Shown one piece after another: positions 10,771-24,402 of a stretch of 64,000 bases of DNA. Each line of letters opens with the position of its first letter. Position 1 is the first letter of the stretch. The stretch spans positions 1 through 64,000 of the forward strand of contig NW_026961106.1 in assembly GCF_021018805.1 (NCBI RefSeq). Direction: 5' to 3'. The stretch comes from Prinia subflava. Lineage: Eukaryota > Chordata > Aves > Passeriformes > Cisticolidae. The notes beneath the pieces were generated by a model that did no database searches, had not been told where the DNA came from, and saw only the letters and a list, made by a program, of their open reading frames with translations. The position numbers and the translations under genes are program-made.

Positions 10771-13266
10771 ATGCCACATTTTGGAACTCGGGCTGCTTTT
10801 GGAGTGCCAAATGTCTCCCACAATCTGACACCAGGAACATGGCCAGGTGAGTTTAGTTTCCCATGGAAAAGGGCCACCGTTCGTTTCCACCACCCTCATC
10901 CGGCCACCTCCGCTTCAGCCTGCAAAAATGCCGTGATATTCAAGATTTCTCCCAGATGCAAGATGCCACATTTTGGAACTCGGGCTGCTTTTGGAGTGCC
11001 AAATGTCTCCCACAATCTGACACCAGGAACATGGCCAGGTGAGTTTAGTTTCCCATGGAAAAGGGCCACCGTTCGTGTCCACCACGGTCATCAGGCCACC
11101 TCGGCTTCAGCCTGCAAAAATGCCGTGATATTCAAGATTTCTCCCAGATGCAAGATGCCACATTTTGGAACTCGGGCTGCTTTTTGAGTGCCAAATGTCT
11201 CCCACAATCTGACACCAGGAACATGGCCAGGTGAGTTTAGTTTCCCATGGAAAAGGGCCACCGTTCGTGTCCACCACCCTCATCCAGCCACCTCGGCTTT
11301 GGCCTGCAAAATTGCCGTGGCAATCAAGATTTCTCCCAGATGCAAGATGCCACATTTTGGAACTCGGGCTGCTTTTGGAGTGCCAAATGTCTCCCACAAT
11401 CTGACACCAGGAACATGGCCAGGTGAGTTTAGTTTCCCATGGAAAAGGGCCACCGTTCGTGTCCACCACCCTCATCCGGCCTTCTCGGCTTCAGCCTGCA
11501 AAAATGCCGTGATATTCAAGATTTCTCCCAGATGCAAGATGCCACATTTTGGAACTCGGGCTGCTTTTGGAGTGCCAAATGTCTCCCACAATCTGACACC
11601 AGGAACATGGCCAGGTGAATTTAGTTTCCCATGGAAAAGCACCACCGTTCGTGTCCACCACCCTCATCCGGCCACCTCGGCTTCAGCCTGCAAAAATGCC
11701 GTGGCATTCAAGATTTCTCCCAGATGCAAGATGCCACATTTTGGAACTCAGGCTGCTTTTGGAGTGCCAAATGTCTCCCACAATCTGACACCAGGAACAT
11801 GGCCAGGTGAGTTTAGTTTCCCATGGAAAAGCACCACCGTTCGTGTCCACCACCCTCATCCGGCCACCTCGGCTTCAGCCTGCAAAAATGCCGTGATATT
11901 CAAGATTTCTCCCAGATGCAAGATGCCACATTTTGGAACTCGGGCTGCTTTTGGAGTGCCAAATGTCTCCCACAATCTGACACCAGGAACATGGCCAGGT
12001 GAGTTTAGTTTCCCATGGAAAAGGGCCACCGTTCGTGTCCACCACCCTCATCCGGACACCTCGGCTTCAGCCTGCAAAAATGCCGTGATATTCAAGATTT
12101 CTCCCACATGCAAGATGCCACATTTTGGAACTCGGGCTGCTTTTGGAGTGCCAAATGTCTCCCACAATCTGACACCAGGAACATGGCCAGGTGAGTTTAG
12201 TTTCCCATGGAAAAGCACCACCGTTCGAGTCCACCACCCTCATCCGGCCACCTCGGCTTCAGCCTGCAAAAATGCCGTGATATTCAAGATTTCTCCCAGA
12301 TGCAAGATGCCACATTTTGGAACTCGAGCTGCTTTTGGAGTGCCAAATGTCTCCCACAATCTGACACCAGGAACATGGCCAGGTGAGTTTAGTTTCCCAT
12401 GGAAAAGGGCCACCGTTCGTGTCCACCACCCTCATCCGGCCACCTCGGCTTCGGCCTGCAAAAAAGACGTGGCATTCAAGATTTCTCCCAGATGCAAGAT
12501 GCCACATTTTGGAACTCGGACTGCTTTTGGAGTGCTAAATGTCTCCCACAATCTGACACCAGGAACATGGCCAGGTGAGTTTAGTCTCCCATGGAAAAGC
12601 ACCACCGTTCGTGTCCACCACCCTCATCCGGCCACATCGGCTTCAGCCTGCAAAAATGCCGTGATATTCAAGATTTCTCCCAGATGCAAGATGCCACATT
12701 TTGGAACTCGGGCTGCTTTTGGAGTGCCAAATGTCTCCCACAATCTGACACCAGGAACATGGCCAGGTGAGTTTAGTTTCCCATGGAAAAGCACCACCGT
12801 TCTTGTCCACCACCCTCATCCGGCCACCTCGGCTTCAGCCTGCAAAAATGCCGTGATATTCAAGATTTCTCCCAGATGCAAGATGCCACATTTTGGAACT
12901 CGGGCTGCTTTTGGAGTGCCAAATGTCTCCCACAATCTGACACCAGGAACATGGCCAGGTGAATTTTGTTTCCCATGGAAAAGGGCCACCGTTCGTGTCC
13001 ACCACGGTCATCAGGCCACCTCGGTTTCAGCCTACAAAAATGCCGTGATATTCAAGATTTCTCCCAGATGCAAGATGCCACATTTTGGAACTCAGGCTGC
13101 TTTTGGAGCGCCAAATGTCTCCCACAATCTGACACCAGGAACATGGCCAGGTGAGTTTAGTTTCCCATGGAAAAGCACCACCGTTCGTGTCCACTACCCT
13201 CATCCGGCCACCTCGGCTTCAGCCTGCAAAAATGCCGTGATATTCAAGATTTCTCCCAGATGCAAG
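10771..13266 (+). repeat. 22-monomer HOR, copy 2, partial
   Basis: Thirteen monomers follow the order of the unit at 6547, including the stop at 11185-11187, the CGAGCTGC monomer, a TCTCCC monomer and the GAATTTTG and GGAGCGCC pair. One monomer is missing relative to copy 1: the TCTTGTCC marker sits in a GGAGTGCC monomer near 12804, as if two neighbours of copy 1 had been fused by a one-monomer deletion. Similarity of order ends near 13266. Confidence 0.75.
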
Positions 13267-16200
13267 ATGCCACATTTTGGAACTCAGGCTGCTTTTGGAG
13301 TGCCAAATGTCTCCCACAATCTGACACCAGGAACATGGCCAGGTGAGTTTAGTTTCCCATGGAAAAGCACCACCGTTCGTGTCCACCACCCTCATCCGGC
13401 CACCTCGGCTTCAGCCTGCAAAAATGCTGTGATATTCAAGATTTCTCCCAGATGCAAGATGCCACATTTTGGAACTCAGGCTGCTTTTGGAGTGCCAAAT
13501 GTCTCCCACAATCTGACACCAGGAACATGGCCAGGTGAGTTTAGTTTCCCATGGAAAAGGGCCACCGTTCGTGTCCACCACCCTCATCCGGCACCCTCGG
13601 CTTCAGCCTGCAAAAATGCCGTGATATTCAAGATTTCTCCCAGATGCAAGATGCCACATTTTGGAACTCGGGCTGCTTTTGGAGTGCCAAATGTCTCCCA
13701 TAATCTGACACCAGGAACATGGCCAGGTGAGTTTAGTTTCCCATGGAAAAGGGCCACCGTTCGTGTCCACCACCCTCATCCGGCCACCTCGGCTTCAGCC
13801 TGCAAAAATGCCGTGATATTCAAGATTTCTCCCAGATGCAAGATGCCACATTTTGGAACTCGGGCTGCTTTTCGAGTGCCAAATGTCTCCCACAATCTGA
13901 CACCAGGAACATGGCCAGGTGAGTTTAGTTTCCCATGGAAAAGGGCCACCGTTCGTGTCCACCACCCTCATCCGGCCACCTCGGCTTCAGCCTGCAAAAA
14001 TGCCGTGATATTCAAGATTTCTCCCAGATGCAAGATGCCACATTTTGGAACTCGGGCTGCTTTTGGAGTTCCAAATGTCTCCCACAATCTGACACCAGGA
14101 ACATGGCCAGGTGAGTTTAGTTTCCCATGGAAAAGCACCACCGTTCGAGTCCACCACCCTCATCCGGCCACCTCGGCTTCAGCCTGCAAAAATGCCGTGA
14201 TATTCAAGATTTCTCCCAGATGCAAGATGCCACATTTTGGAACTCGGGCTGCTTTTGGAGTGCCAAATGTCTCCCACAATCTGACACCAGGAACATGGCC
14301 AGGTGAGTTTAGTTTCCCATGGAAAAGGGCCACCGTTCGTGTCCACCACCCTCATCCGGCCACCTCGGCTTCAGCCTGCAAAAATGCCGTGATATTCAAG
14401 ATTTCTCCCAGATGCAAGATGCCACATTTTGGAACTCAGGCTGCTTTTGGAGTGCCAAATGTCTCCCACAATCTGACACCAGGAACATGGCCAGGTGAGT
14501 TTAGTCTCCCATGGAAAAGGGCCACCGTTCGTGTCCACCACCCTCATCCGGCCACCTCGGATTCGGCCTGCAAAAATGCCATGGCATTCAAGATTTCTCC
14601 CAGATGCAAGATGCCACATTTTGGAACTCGGGCTGCTTTTGGAGTGCCAAATGTCTCCCACAATCTGACACCAGGAACATGGCCAGGTGAGTTTAGTTTC
14701 CCATGGAAAAGGGCCACCGTTCGTGTCCACCACCCTCATCCGGCCACCTCGGCTTCGGCCTGCAAAAATGCCGTGATATTCAAGATTTCTCCCAGATGCA
14801 AGATGCCACATTTTGGAACTCAGGCTGCTTTTGGAGTGCCAAATGTCTCCCACAATCTGACACCAGGAACATGGGCAGGTGAGTTTAGTTTCCCATGGAA
14901 AAGGGCCACCGTTCGTGTCCACCACCCTCATCCGGCCACCTCGGCTTCGGCCTGCAAAAATGCCGTGGCATTCAAGATTTCTCCCAGATGCAAGATGCCA
15001 CATTTTGGAAATAGGGCTGCTTTTGGAGTGCTAAATGTCTCCCACAATCTGACACCAGGAACATGGCCAGGTGAGTTTAGTTTCCCATGGAAAAGGGCCA
15101 CCGTTCGTGTCCACCACCCTCATCCGGCCACCTCGGCTTCAGCCTGCAAAAATGCCGTGATATTCAAGATTTCTCCCAGATGCAGGATGCCACATTTTGG
15201 AACTCGGGCTGCTTTTGGAGTGCCAAATGTCTCCCACAATCTGACACCAGGAACATGGCCAGGTGAGTTTAGTTTCCCATGGAAAAGGGCCACCGTTCGT
15301 GTCCACCACCCTCATCCGGCCACCTCGGCTTCGGCCTGCAAAAATGCCGTGATATTCAAGATTTCTCCCAGATGCAAGATGCCACATTTTGGAACTCAGG
15401 CTGCTTTTGGAGTGCCAAATGTCTCCCACAATCTGACACCAGGAACATGGCCAGGTGAGTTTAGTTTCCCATGGAAAAGGGCCACCGTTCGTGTCCACCA
15501 CCCTCATCCGGCCACCTCGGCTTTGGCCTGCAAAAATGCCGTGGCATTCAAGATTTCTCCCAGATGCAAGATGCCACATTTTGGAAATAGGGCTGCTTTT
15601 GGAGTGCTAAATGTCTCCCACAATCTGACACCAGGAACATGGCCAGGTGAGTTTAGTTTCCCATGGAAAAGCACCACCGTTCCTGTCCACCACCCTCATC
15701 CGGCCACCTCGGCTTCAGCCTGCAAAAATGCCGTGATATTCAAGATTTCTCCCAGATGCAGGATGCCACATTTTGGAACTCGGGCTGCTTTTGGAGTGCC
15801 AAATGTCTCCCACAATCTGACACCAGGAACATGGCCAGGTGAGTTTAGTTTCCCATGGAAAAGGGCCACCGTTCGTGTCCACCACCCTCATCCGGCCACC
15901 TCGGCTTCAGCCTGCAAAAATGCCGTGATATTCAAGATTTCTCCCAGATGCAAGATGCCACATTTTGGAACTCAGGCTGCTTTTGGAGTGCCAAATGTCT
16001 CCCACAATCTGACACCAGGAACATGGCCAGGTGAGTTTAGTTTCCCATGGAAAAGGGCCACCGTTCGTGTCCACCACCCTCATCCGGCCACCTCGGCTTC
16101 AGCCTGCAAAAATGCCGTGATATTCAAGATTTCTCCCAGATGCAAGATGCCACATTTTGGAACTCGGGCTGCTTTTGGAGTGCCAAATGTCTCCCACAAT

Positions 16201-18066
16201 CTGACACCAGGAACATGGCCAGGTGAGTTTAGTTTCCCATGGAAAAGGGCCACCGTTCGTGTCCACCACCCTCATCCGGCCACCTCGGCTTCAGCCTGCA
16301 AAAATGCCGTGATATTCAAGATTTCTCCCAGATGCAAGATGCCACATTTTGGAACTCAGGCTGCTTTTGGAGTGCCAAATGTCTCCCACAATCTGACACT
16401 AGGAACATGGCCAGGTGAGTTTAGTTTCCCATGGAAAAGGGCCACCGTTCGTGTCCACCACCCTCATCCCGCCACCTCGGCTTCGGCCTGCAAAAATGCC
16501 GTGGCATTCAAGATTTCTCCCAGATGCAAGATGCCACATTTTGGAACTCGGGCTGCTTTTGGAGTGCTAAATGTCTCCCACAATCTGACACCAGGAACAT
16601 GGCCAGGTGAGTTTAGTTTCCCATGGAAAAGGGCCACCGTTCGTGTCCACCACCCTCATCAGGCCACCTCGGATTCAGCCTGCAAAAATGCCGTGATATT
16701 CAAGATTTCTCCCAGATGCAAGATGCCACATTTTGGAACTCGGGCTGCTTTTGGAGTGCCAAATGTCTCCCACAATCTGACACCAGGAACATGGCCAGGT
16801 GAGTTTAGTTTCCCATGGAAAAGGGCCACCGTTCGTGTCCACCACCCTCATCCGGCCACCTCGGCTTCAGCCTGCAAAAATGCCGTGATATTCAAGATTT
16901 CTCCCACATGCAAGATGCCACATTTTGGAACTCGGGCTGCTTTTGGAGTGCCAAATGTCTCCCACAATCTGACACCAGGAACATGGCCAGGTGAGTTTAG
17001 TTTCCCATGGAAAAGGGCCACCGTTCGTGTCCAGCACCCTCATTTGGACACCTCGGCTTCAGCCTGCAAAAATGCCGTGATATTCAAGATTTCTCCCAGA
17101 TGCAAGATGCCACATTTTGGAACTCGGGCTGCTTTTGGAGTGCCAAATGTCTCCCACAATCTGACACCAGGAACATGGCCAGGTGAGTTTAGTTTCCCAT
17201 GGAAAAGCACCACCGTTCGAGTCCACCACCCTCATCCGGCCACCTCGGCTTCAGCCTGCAAAAATGCCGTGATATTCAAGATTTCTCCCAGATGCAAGAT
17301 GCCACATTTTGGAACTCGGGCTGCTTTTGGAGTGCCAAATGTCTCCCACAATCTGACACCAGGAACATGGCCAGGTGAGTTTAGTTTCCCATGGAAAAGG
17401 GCCACCGTTCGTGTCCACCACCCTCATCCGGCCACCTCGGCTTCGGCCTGCAAAAATGCCGTGGCATTCAAGATTTCTCCCAGATGCAAGATGCCACATT
17501 TTGGAACTCGGGCTGCTTTTGGAGTGCTAAATGTCTCCCACAATCTGACACCAGGAACATGGCCAGGTGAGTTTAGTTTCCCATGGAAAAGGGCCACCGT
17601 TCGTGTCCACCACCCTCATCCGGCCACCTCGGCTTCAGCCTGCAAAAATGCCGTGATATTCAAGATTTCTCCCAGATGCAAGATGCCACATTTTGGAACT
17701 CGGGCTGCTTTTGGAGTGCCAAATGTCTCCCACAATCTGACACCAGGAACATGGCCAGGTGAGTTTAGTTTCCCATGGAAAAGCACCACCGTTCGAGTCC
17801 ACCACCCTCATCCGGCCACCTCGGCTTCAGCCTGCAAAAATGCCGTGATATTCAAGATTTCTCCCAGATGCAAGATGCCACATTTTGGAACTCAGGCTGC
17901 TTTTGGAGTGCCAAATGTCTCCCACAATCTGACACCAGGAACATGGCCAGGTGAGTTTAGTTTCCCATGGAAAAGGGCCACCGTTCGTGTCCACCACCCT
18001 CATCCGGCCACCTCGGCTTCGGCCTGCAAAAATGCCGTGATATTCAAGATTTCTCCCAGATGCAAG

Positions 18067-18450
18067 ATGCCACATTTTGGAACTCGGGCTGCTTTTGGAG
18101 TGCTAAATGTCTCCCACAATCTGACACCAGGAACATGGCCAGGTGAATTTTGTTTCCCATGGAAAAGGGCCACCGTTCGTGTCCACCACGGTCATCAGGC
18201 CACCTCGGTTTCAGCCTACAAAAATGCCGTGATATTCAAGATTTCTCCCAGATGCAAGATGCCACATTTTGGAACTCAGGCTGCTTTTGGAGCGCCAAAT
18301 GTCTCCCACAATCTGACACCAGGAACATGGCCAGGTGAGTTTAGTTTCCCATGGAAAAGGGCCACCGTTCGTGTCCACCACCCTCATCCGGCCACCTCGG
18401 CTTCTGCCTGCAAAAATGCCGTGATATTCAAGATTTCTCCCAGATGCAAG
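18067..18450 (+). repeat. Duplicated dimer, copy 1
   Basis: A two-monomer string, with GTGCTAAATG, GAATTTTGTTTCC, CACGGTCATCAGG and TACAAAAATG in the first monomer and GGAGCGCC in the second, is immediately followed by the same string at 18451. The second monomer carries GGGCCACC at the 121-122 marker here but GCACCACC in the next copy, and a private CTTCTGCC. Confidence 0.8.
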
Positions 18451-18834
18451 ATGCCACATTTTGGAACTCGGGCTGCTTTTGGAGTGCTAAATGTCTCCCA
18501 CAATCTGACACCAGGAACATGGCCAGGTGAATTTTGTTTCCCATGGAAAAGGGCCACCGTTCGTGTCCACCACGGTCATCAGGCCACCTCGGTTTCAGCC
18601 TACAAAAATGCCGTGATATTCAAGATTTCTCCCAGATGCAAGATGCCACATTTTGGAACTCAGGCTGCTTTTGGAGCGCCAAATGTCTCCCACAATCTGA
18701 CACCAGGAACATGGCCAGGTGAGTTTAGTTTCCCATGGAAAAGCACCACCGTTCGTGTCCACTACCCTCATCCGGCCACCTCGGCTTCAGCCTGCAAAAA
18801 TGCCGTGATATTCAAGATTTCTCCCAGATGCAAG
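18451..18834 (+). repeat. Duplicated dimer, copy 2
   Basis: Repeats the variant string of 18067-18450 at a step of 384 bases. Its second monomer has GCACCACC and CACTACCC, as in block A, so this copy looks closer to the ancestral pair and the first copy looks partly converted. Confidence 0.8.
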
Positions 18835-19794
18835 ATGCCACATTTTGGAACTCGGGCTGCTTTTGGAGTGCCAAATGTCTCCCACAATCTGACACCAGGA
18901 ACATGGCCAGGTGAGTTTAGTTTCCCATGGAAAAGCACCACCGTTCGTGTCCACCACCCTCATCCGGCCACCTCGGCTTCGGCCTGCAAAAATGCCGTGG
19001 GATTCAAGATTTCTCCCAGATGCAAGATGCCACATTTTGGAACTCGGGCTGATTTTGGAGTGCTAAATGTCTCCCACAATCTGACACCAGGAACATGGCC
19101 AGGTGAGTTTAGTTTCCCATGGAAAAGGGCCACCGTTCGTGTCCACCACCCTCATCCGGCCACCTCGGCTTCAGCCTGCAAAAATGCCGTGATATTCAAG
19201 ATTTCTCCCAGATGCAAGATGCCACATTTTGGAACTCGGGCTGCTTTTGGAGTGCCAAATGTCTCCCACAATCTGACACCAGGAACATGGCCAGGTGAGT
19301 TTAGTTTCCCATGGAAAAGGGCCACCGTTCGTGTCCACCACCCTCATCCGGCCACCTCGGCTTCAGCCTGCAAAAATGCCGTGATATTCAAGATTTCTCC
19401 CAGATGCAAGATGCCACATTTTGGAACTCGGGCTGCTTTTGGAGTGCCAAATGTCTCCCACAATCTGACACCAGGAACATGGCCAGGTGAGTTTAGTTTC
19501 CAGTGGAAAAGGGCCACCGTTCGTGTCCACCACCCTCATCCGGCACCCTCGGCTTCGGCCTGCAAAAATGCCGTGGCATTCAAGATTTCTCCCAGATGCA
19601 AGATGCCACATTTTGGAACTCAGGCTGATTTTGGAGAGCTAAATGTCTCCCACAATCTGACACCAGGAACATGGCCAGGTGAGTTTAGTCTCCCGTGGAA
19701 AAGCACCACCGTTCGTGTCCACCACCCTCATCCGGCCACCTCGGCTTCAGCCTGCAAAAATGCCGTGATATTCAAGATTTCTCCCAGATGCAAG

Positions 19795-22700
19795 ATGCCA
19801 CATTTTGGAACTCAGGCTGCTTTTGGAGTGCCAAATGTCTCCCACAATCTGACACCAGGAACATGGCCAGGTGAGTTTAGTTTCCCATGGAAAAGGGCCA
19901 CCGTTCGTGTGCACCACGGTCATCAGGCCACCTCGGCTTCAGCCTGCAAAAATGCCGTGATATTCAAGATTTCTCCCAGATGCAAGATGCCACATTTTGG
20001 AACTCAGGCTGCTTTTGGAGTGCCAAATGTCTCCCACAATCTGACACCAGGAACATGGCCAGGTGAGTTTAGTTTCCCATGGAAAAGCACCACCGTTCGT
20101 GTCCACCACCCTCATCCGGCCACCTCGGCTTCAGCCTGCAAAAATGCTGTGATATTAAGGATTTCTCCCAGATGCAAGATGCCACATTTTGGAACTCAGG
20201 CTGCTTTTGGAGTGCCAAATGTCTCCCACAATCTGACACCAGGAACATGGCCAGGTGAGTTTAGTTTCCCATGGAAAAGGGCCACCGTTCGTGTCCACCA
20301 CCCTCATCCGGCCACCTCGGCTTCGGCCTGCAAAAATGCCGTGGCATTCAAGATTTCTCCCAGATGCAAGATGCCACATTTTGGAACTCGGGCTGATTTT
20401 GGAGTGCTAAATGTCTCCCACAATCTGACACCAGGAACATGGCCAGGTGAGTTTAGTCTCCCATGGAAAAGCACCACCGTTCGTGTCCACCACCCTCATC
20501 CGGACACCTCGGCTTCAGCCTGCAAAAATGCCGTGATATTCAAGATTTCTCCCAGATGCAAGATGCCACATTTTGGAACTCGGGCTGCTTTTGGAGTGCC
20601 AAATGTCTCCCACAATCTGACACCAGGAACATGGCCAGGTGAGTTTAGTTTCCCATGGAAAAGGGCCACCGTTCGTGTCCACCACCCTCATCCGGCCACC
20701 TCGGCTTCAGCCTGCAAAAATGCCGTGATATTCAAGATTTCTCCCAGATGCAAGATGCCACATTTTGGAACTCGGGCTGCTTTTGGAGTGCCAAATGTCT
20801 CCCATAATCTGACACCAGGAACATGGCCAGGTGAGTTTAGTTTCCCATGGAAAAGGGCCACCGTTCGTGTCCACCACCCTCATCCGGCCACCTCGGCTTC
20901 AGCCTGCAAAAATGCCGTGATATTCAAGATTTCTCCCAGATGCAAGATGCCACATTTTGGAACTCGGGCTGCTTTTCGAGTGCCAAATGTCTCCCACAAT
21001 CTGACACCAGGAACATGGCCAGGTGAGTTTAGTTTCCCATGGAAAAGGGCCACCGTTCGTGTCCACCACCCTCATCCGGCCACCTCGGCTTCAGCCTGCA
21101 AAAATGCCGTGATATTCAAGATTTCTCCCAGATGCAAGATGCCACATTTTGGAACTCGGGCTGCTTTTGGAGTTCCAAATGTCTCCCACAATCTGACACC
21201 AGGAACATGGCCAGGTGAGTTTAGTTTCCCATGGAAAAGCACCACCGTTCGAGTCCACCACCCTCATCCGGCCACCTCGGCTTCAGCCTGCAAAAATGCC
21301 GTGATATTCAAGATTTCTCCCAGATGCAAGATGCCACATTTTGGAACTCAGGCTGCTTTTGGAGTGCCAAATGTCTCCCACAATCTGACACCAGGAACAT
21401 GGCCAGGTGAGTTTAGTTTCCCATGGAAAAGGGCCACCGTTCGTGTCCACCACCCTCATCCGGCAACCTCGGCTTCGGCCTGCAAAAATGCCGTGGCATT
21501 CAAGATTTCTCCCAGATGCAAGATGCCACATTTTGGAACTCGGGCTGATTTTGGAGTGCTAAATGTCTCCCACAATCTGACACCAGGAACATGGCCAGGT
21601 GAGTTTAGTCTCCCATGGAAAAGGGCCACCGTTCGTGTCCACCACCCTCATCCGGCCACCTCGGCTTCAGCCTGCAAAAATGCCGTGATATTCAAGATTT
21701 CTCCCAGATGCAAGATGCCACATTTTGGAACTCGGGCTGCTTTTGGAGTGCCAAATGTCTCCCACAATCTGACACCAGGAACATGGCCAGGTGAGTTTAG
21801 TTTCCCATGGAAAAGGGCCACCGTTCGTGTCCACCACCCTCATCCGGCCACCTCGGCTTCAGCCTGCAAAAATGCCGTGATATTCAAGATTTCTCCCAGA
21901 TGCAAGATGCCACATTTTGGAACTCGGGCTGCTTTTCGAGTGCCAAATGTCTCCCACAATCTGACACCAGGAACATGGCCAGGTGAGTTTAGTTTCCTAT
22001 GGAAAAGGGCCACCGTTCGTGTCCACCACCCTCATCCGGCCACCTCGGCTTCAGCCTGCAAAAATGCCGTGATATTCAAGATTTCTCCAGGATGCAGGAT
22101 GCCACATTTTGGAACTCGGGCTGCTTTTGGAGTTCCAAATGTCTCCCACAATCTGACACCAGGAACATGGCCAGGTGAGTTTAGTTTCCCATGGAAAAGG
22201 GCCACCGTTCGAGTCCACCACCCTCATCCGGCCACCTCGGCTTCAGCCTGCAAAAATGCCGTGATATTCAAGATTTCTCCCAGATGCAAGATGCCACATT
22301 TTGGAACTCAGGCTGCTTTTGGAGTGCCAAATGTCTCCCACAATCTGACACCAGGAACATGGCCAGGTGAGTTTAGTTTCCCATGGAAAAGGGCCACCGT
22401 TCGTGTCCACCACCCTCATCCGGCCACCTCGGATTCGGCCTGCAAAAATGCCATGGCATTCAAGATTTCTCCCAGATGCAAGATGCCACATTTTGGAACT
22501 CGGGCTGCTTTTGGAGTGCCAAATGTCTCCCACAATCTGACACCAGGAACATGGCCAGGTGAGTTTAGTTTCCCATGGAAAAGGGCCACCGTTCGTGTCC
22601 ACCACCCTCATCCGGCCACCTCGGCTTCGGCCTGCAAAAATGCCGTGATATTCAAGATTTCTCCCAGATGCAAGATGCCACATTTTGGAACTCAGGCTGC

Positions 22701-24402
22701 TTTTGGAGTGCCAAATGTCTCCCACAATCTGACACCAGGAACATGGCCAGGTGAGTTTAGTTTCCCATGGAAAAGGGCCACCGTTCGTGTCCACCACCCT
22801 CATCCGGCCACCTCGGCTTTGGCCTGCAAAAATGCCGTGGCATTCAAGATTTCTCCCAGATGCAAGATGCCACATTTTGGAAATAGGGCTGCTTTTGGAG
22901 TGCTAAATGTCTCCCACAATCTGACATTAGGAACATGGCCAGGTGAGTTTAGTTTCCCATGGAAAAGGGCCACCGTTCGTGTCCACCACGGTCATCCGGC
23001 CACCTCGGCTTCAGCCTGCAAAAATGCCGTGATATTCAAGATTTCTCCCAGATGCAGGATGCCACATTTTGGAACTCGGGCTGCTTTTGGAGTGCCAAAT
23101 GTCTCCCACAATCTGACACCAGGAACATGGCCAGGTGAGTTTAGTTTCCCATGGAAAAGGGCCACCGTTCGTGTCCACCACCCTCATCTGGCCACCTCGG
23201 CTTCAGCCTGCAAAAATGCCGTGATATTCAAGATTTCTCCCAGATGCAGGATGCCACATTTTGGAACTCGGGCTGCTTTTGGAGTGCCAAATGTCTCCCA
23301 CAATCTGACACCAGGAACATGGCCAGGTGAGTTTAGTTTCCCATGGAAAAGGGCCACCGTTCGTGTCCACCACCCTCATCCGGCCACCTCGGCTTCAGCC
23401 TGCAAAAATGCCGTGATATTCAAGATTTCTCCCAGATGCAAGATGCCACATTTTGGAACTCAGGCTGCTTTTGGAGTGCCAAATGTCTCCCACAATCTGA
23501 CACCAGGAACATGGCCAGGTGAGTTTAGTTTCCCATGGAAAAGGGCCACCGTTCGTGTCCACCACCCTCATCCGGCCACCTCGGCTTCAGCCTGCAAAAA
23601 TGCCGTGATATTCAAGATTTCTCCCAGATGCAAGATGCCACATTTTGGAACTCGGGCTGCTTTTGGAGTGCCAAATGTCTCCCACAATCTGACACCAGGA
23701 ACATGGCCAGGTGAGTTTAGTTTCCCATGGAAAAGCACCACCGTTCGTGTCCACCACCCTCATCCGGCCACCTCGGCTTCAGCCTGCAAAAATGCCGTGA
23801 TATTCAAGATTTCTCCCAGATGCAAGATGCCACATTTTGGAACTCAGGCTGCTTTTGGAGTGCCAAATGTCTCCCACAATCTGACACTAGGAACATGGCC
23901 AGGTGAGTTTAGTTTCCCATGGAAAAGGGCCACCGTTCGTGTCCACCACCCTCATCCCGCCACCTCGGCTTCGGCCTGCAAAAATGCCGTGGGATTCAAG
24001 ATTTCTCCCAGATGCAAGATGCCACATTTTGGAACTCGGGCTGCTTTTGGAGTGCTAAATGTCTCCCACAATCTGACACCAGGAACATGGCCAGGTGAGT
24101 TTAGTCTCCCGTGGAAAAGCACCACCGTTCGTGTCCACCACCCTCATCCGGCCACCTCGGCTTCAGCCTGCAAAAATGCCGTGATATTCAAGATTTCTCC
24201 CACATGCAAGATGCCACATTTTGGAACTCGGGCTGCTTTTGGAGTGCCAAATGTCTCCCACAATCTGACACCAGGAACATGGCCAGGTGAGTTTAGTTTC
24301 CCATGGAAAAGGGCCACCGTTCGTGTCCACCACCCTCATCCGGCCACCTCGGCTTCAGCCTGCAAAAATGCCGTGATATTCAAGATTTCTCCCAGATGCA
24401 AG
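19795..24402 (+). repeat. 24-monomer HOR, copy 1
   Basis: Starts with the monomer carrying GTGTGCACCACGGTC, then the GATATTAAGG monomer, GATTTTGGAGTGCTAAA monomers with TCTCCC, three TTTTCGAGTG monomers (about 20973, 21933 and related), a CGGATTCGGCC monomer near 22430 and a GGAAATAGGG monomer with GACATTAGG near 22880-22930. The string restarts 4608 bases later. Confidence 0.85.

Larger units (their letters stand above)
1..13266 (+). repeat. Block A: 11-, 13- and 22-monomer higher-order repeats
   Basis: This block is defined by recurring strings of variant monomers. Markers include TCTTGTCC at the CGTTCGTGTCC site, GAATTTTGTTTCC in place of GAGTTTAGTTTCC, CACGGTCATCAGG, CTTCATCTGG and in-frame TGA variants. 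The CTTCATCTGG monomer recurs at 11-, 13- and 22-monomer steps, and the TTTTTGAGTG variant (stops at 4465, 6961 and 11185) recurs at 13 and 22. After a one-base deletion near 685 no frame-changing indel is seen in the block. The changing unit length with conserved internal order fits growth by unequal exchange. The edge at 13266 is approximate: beyond it the marker order no longer follows the unit. Confidence 0.85.
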
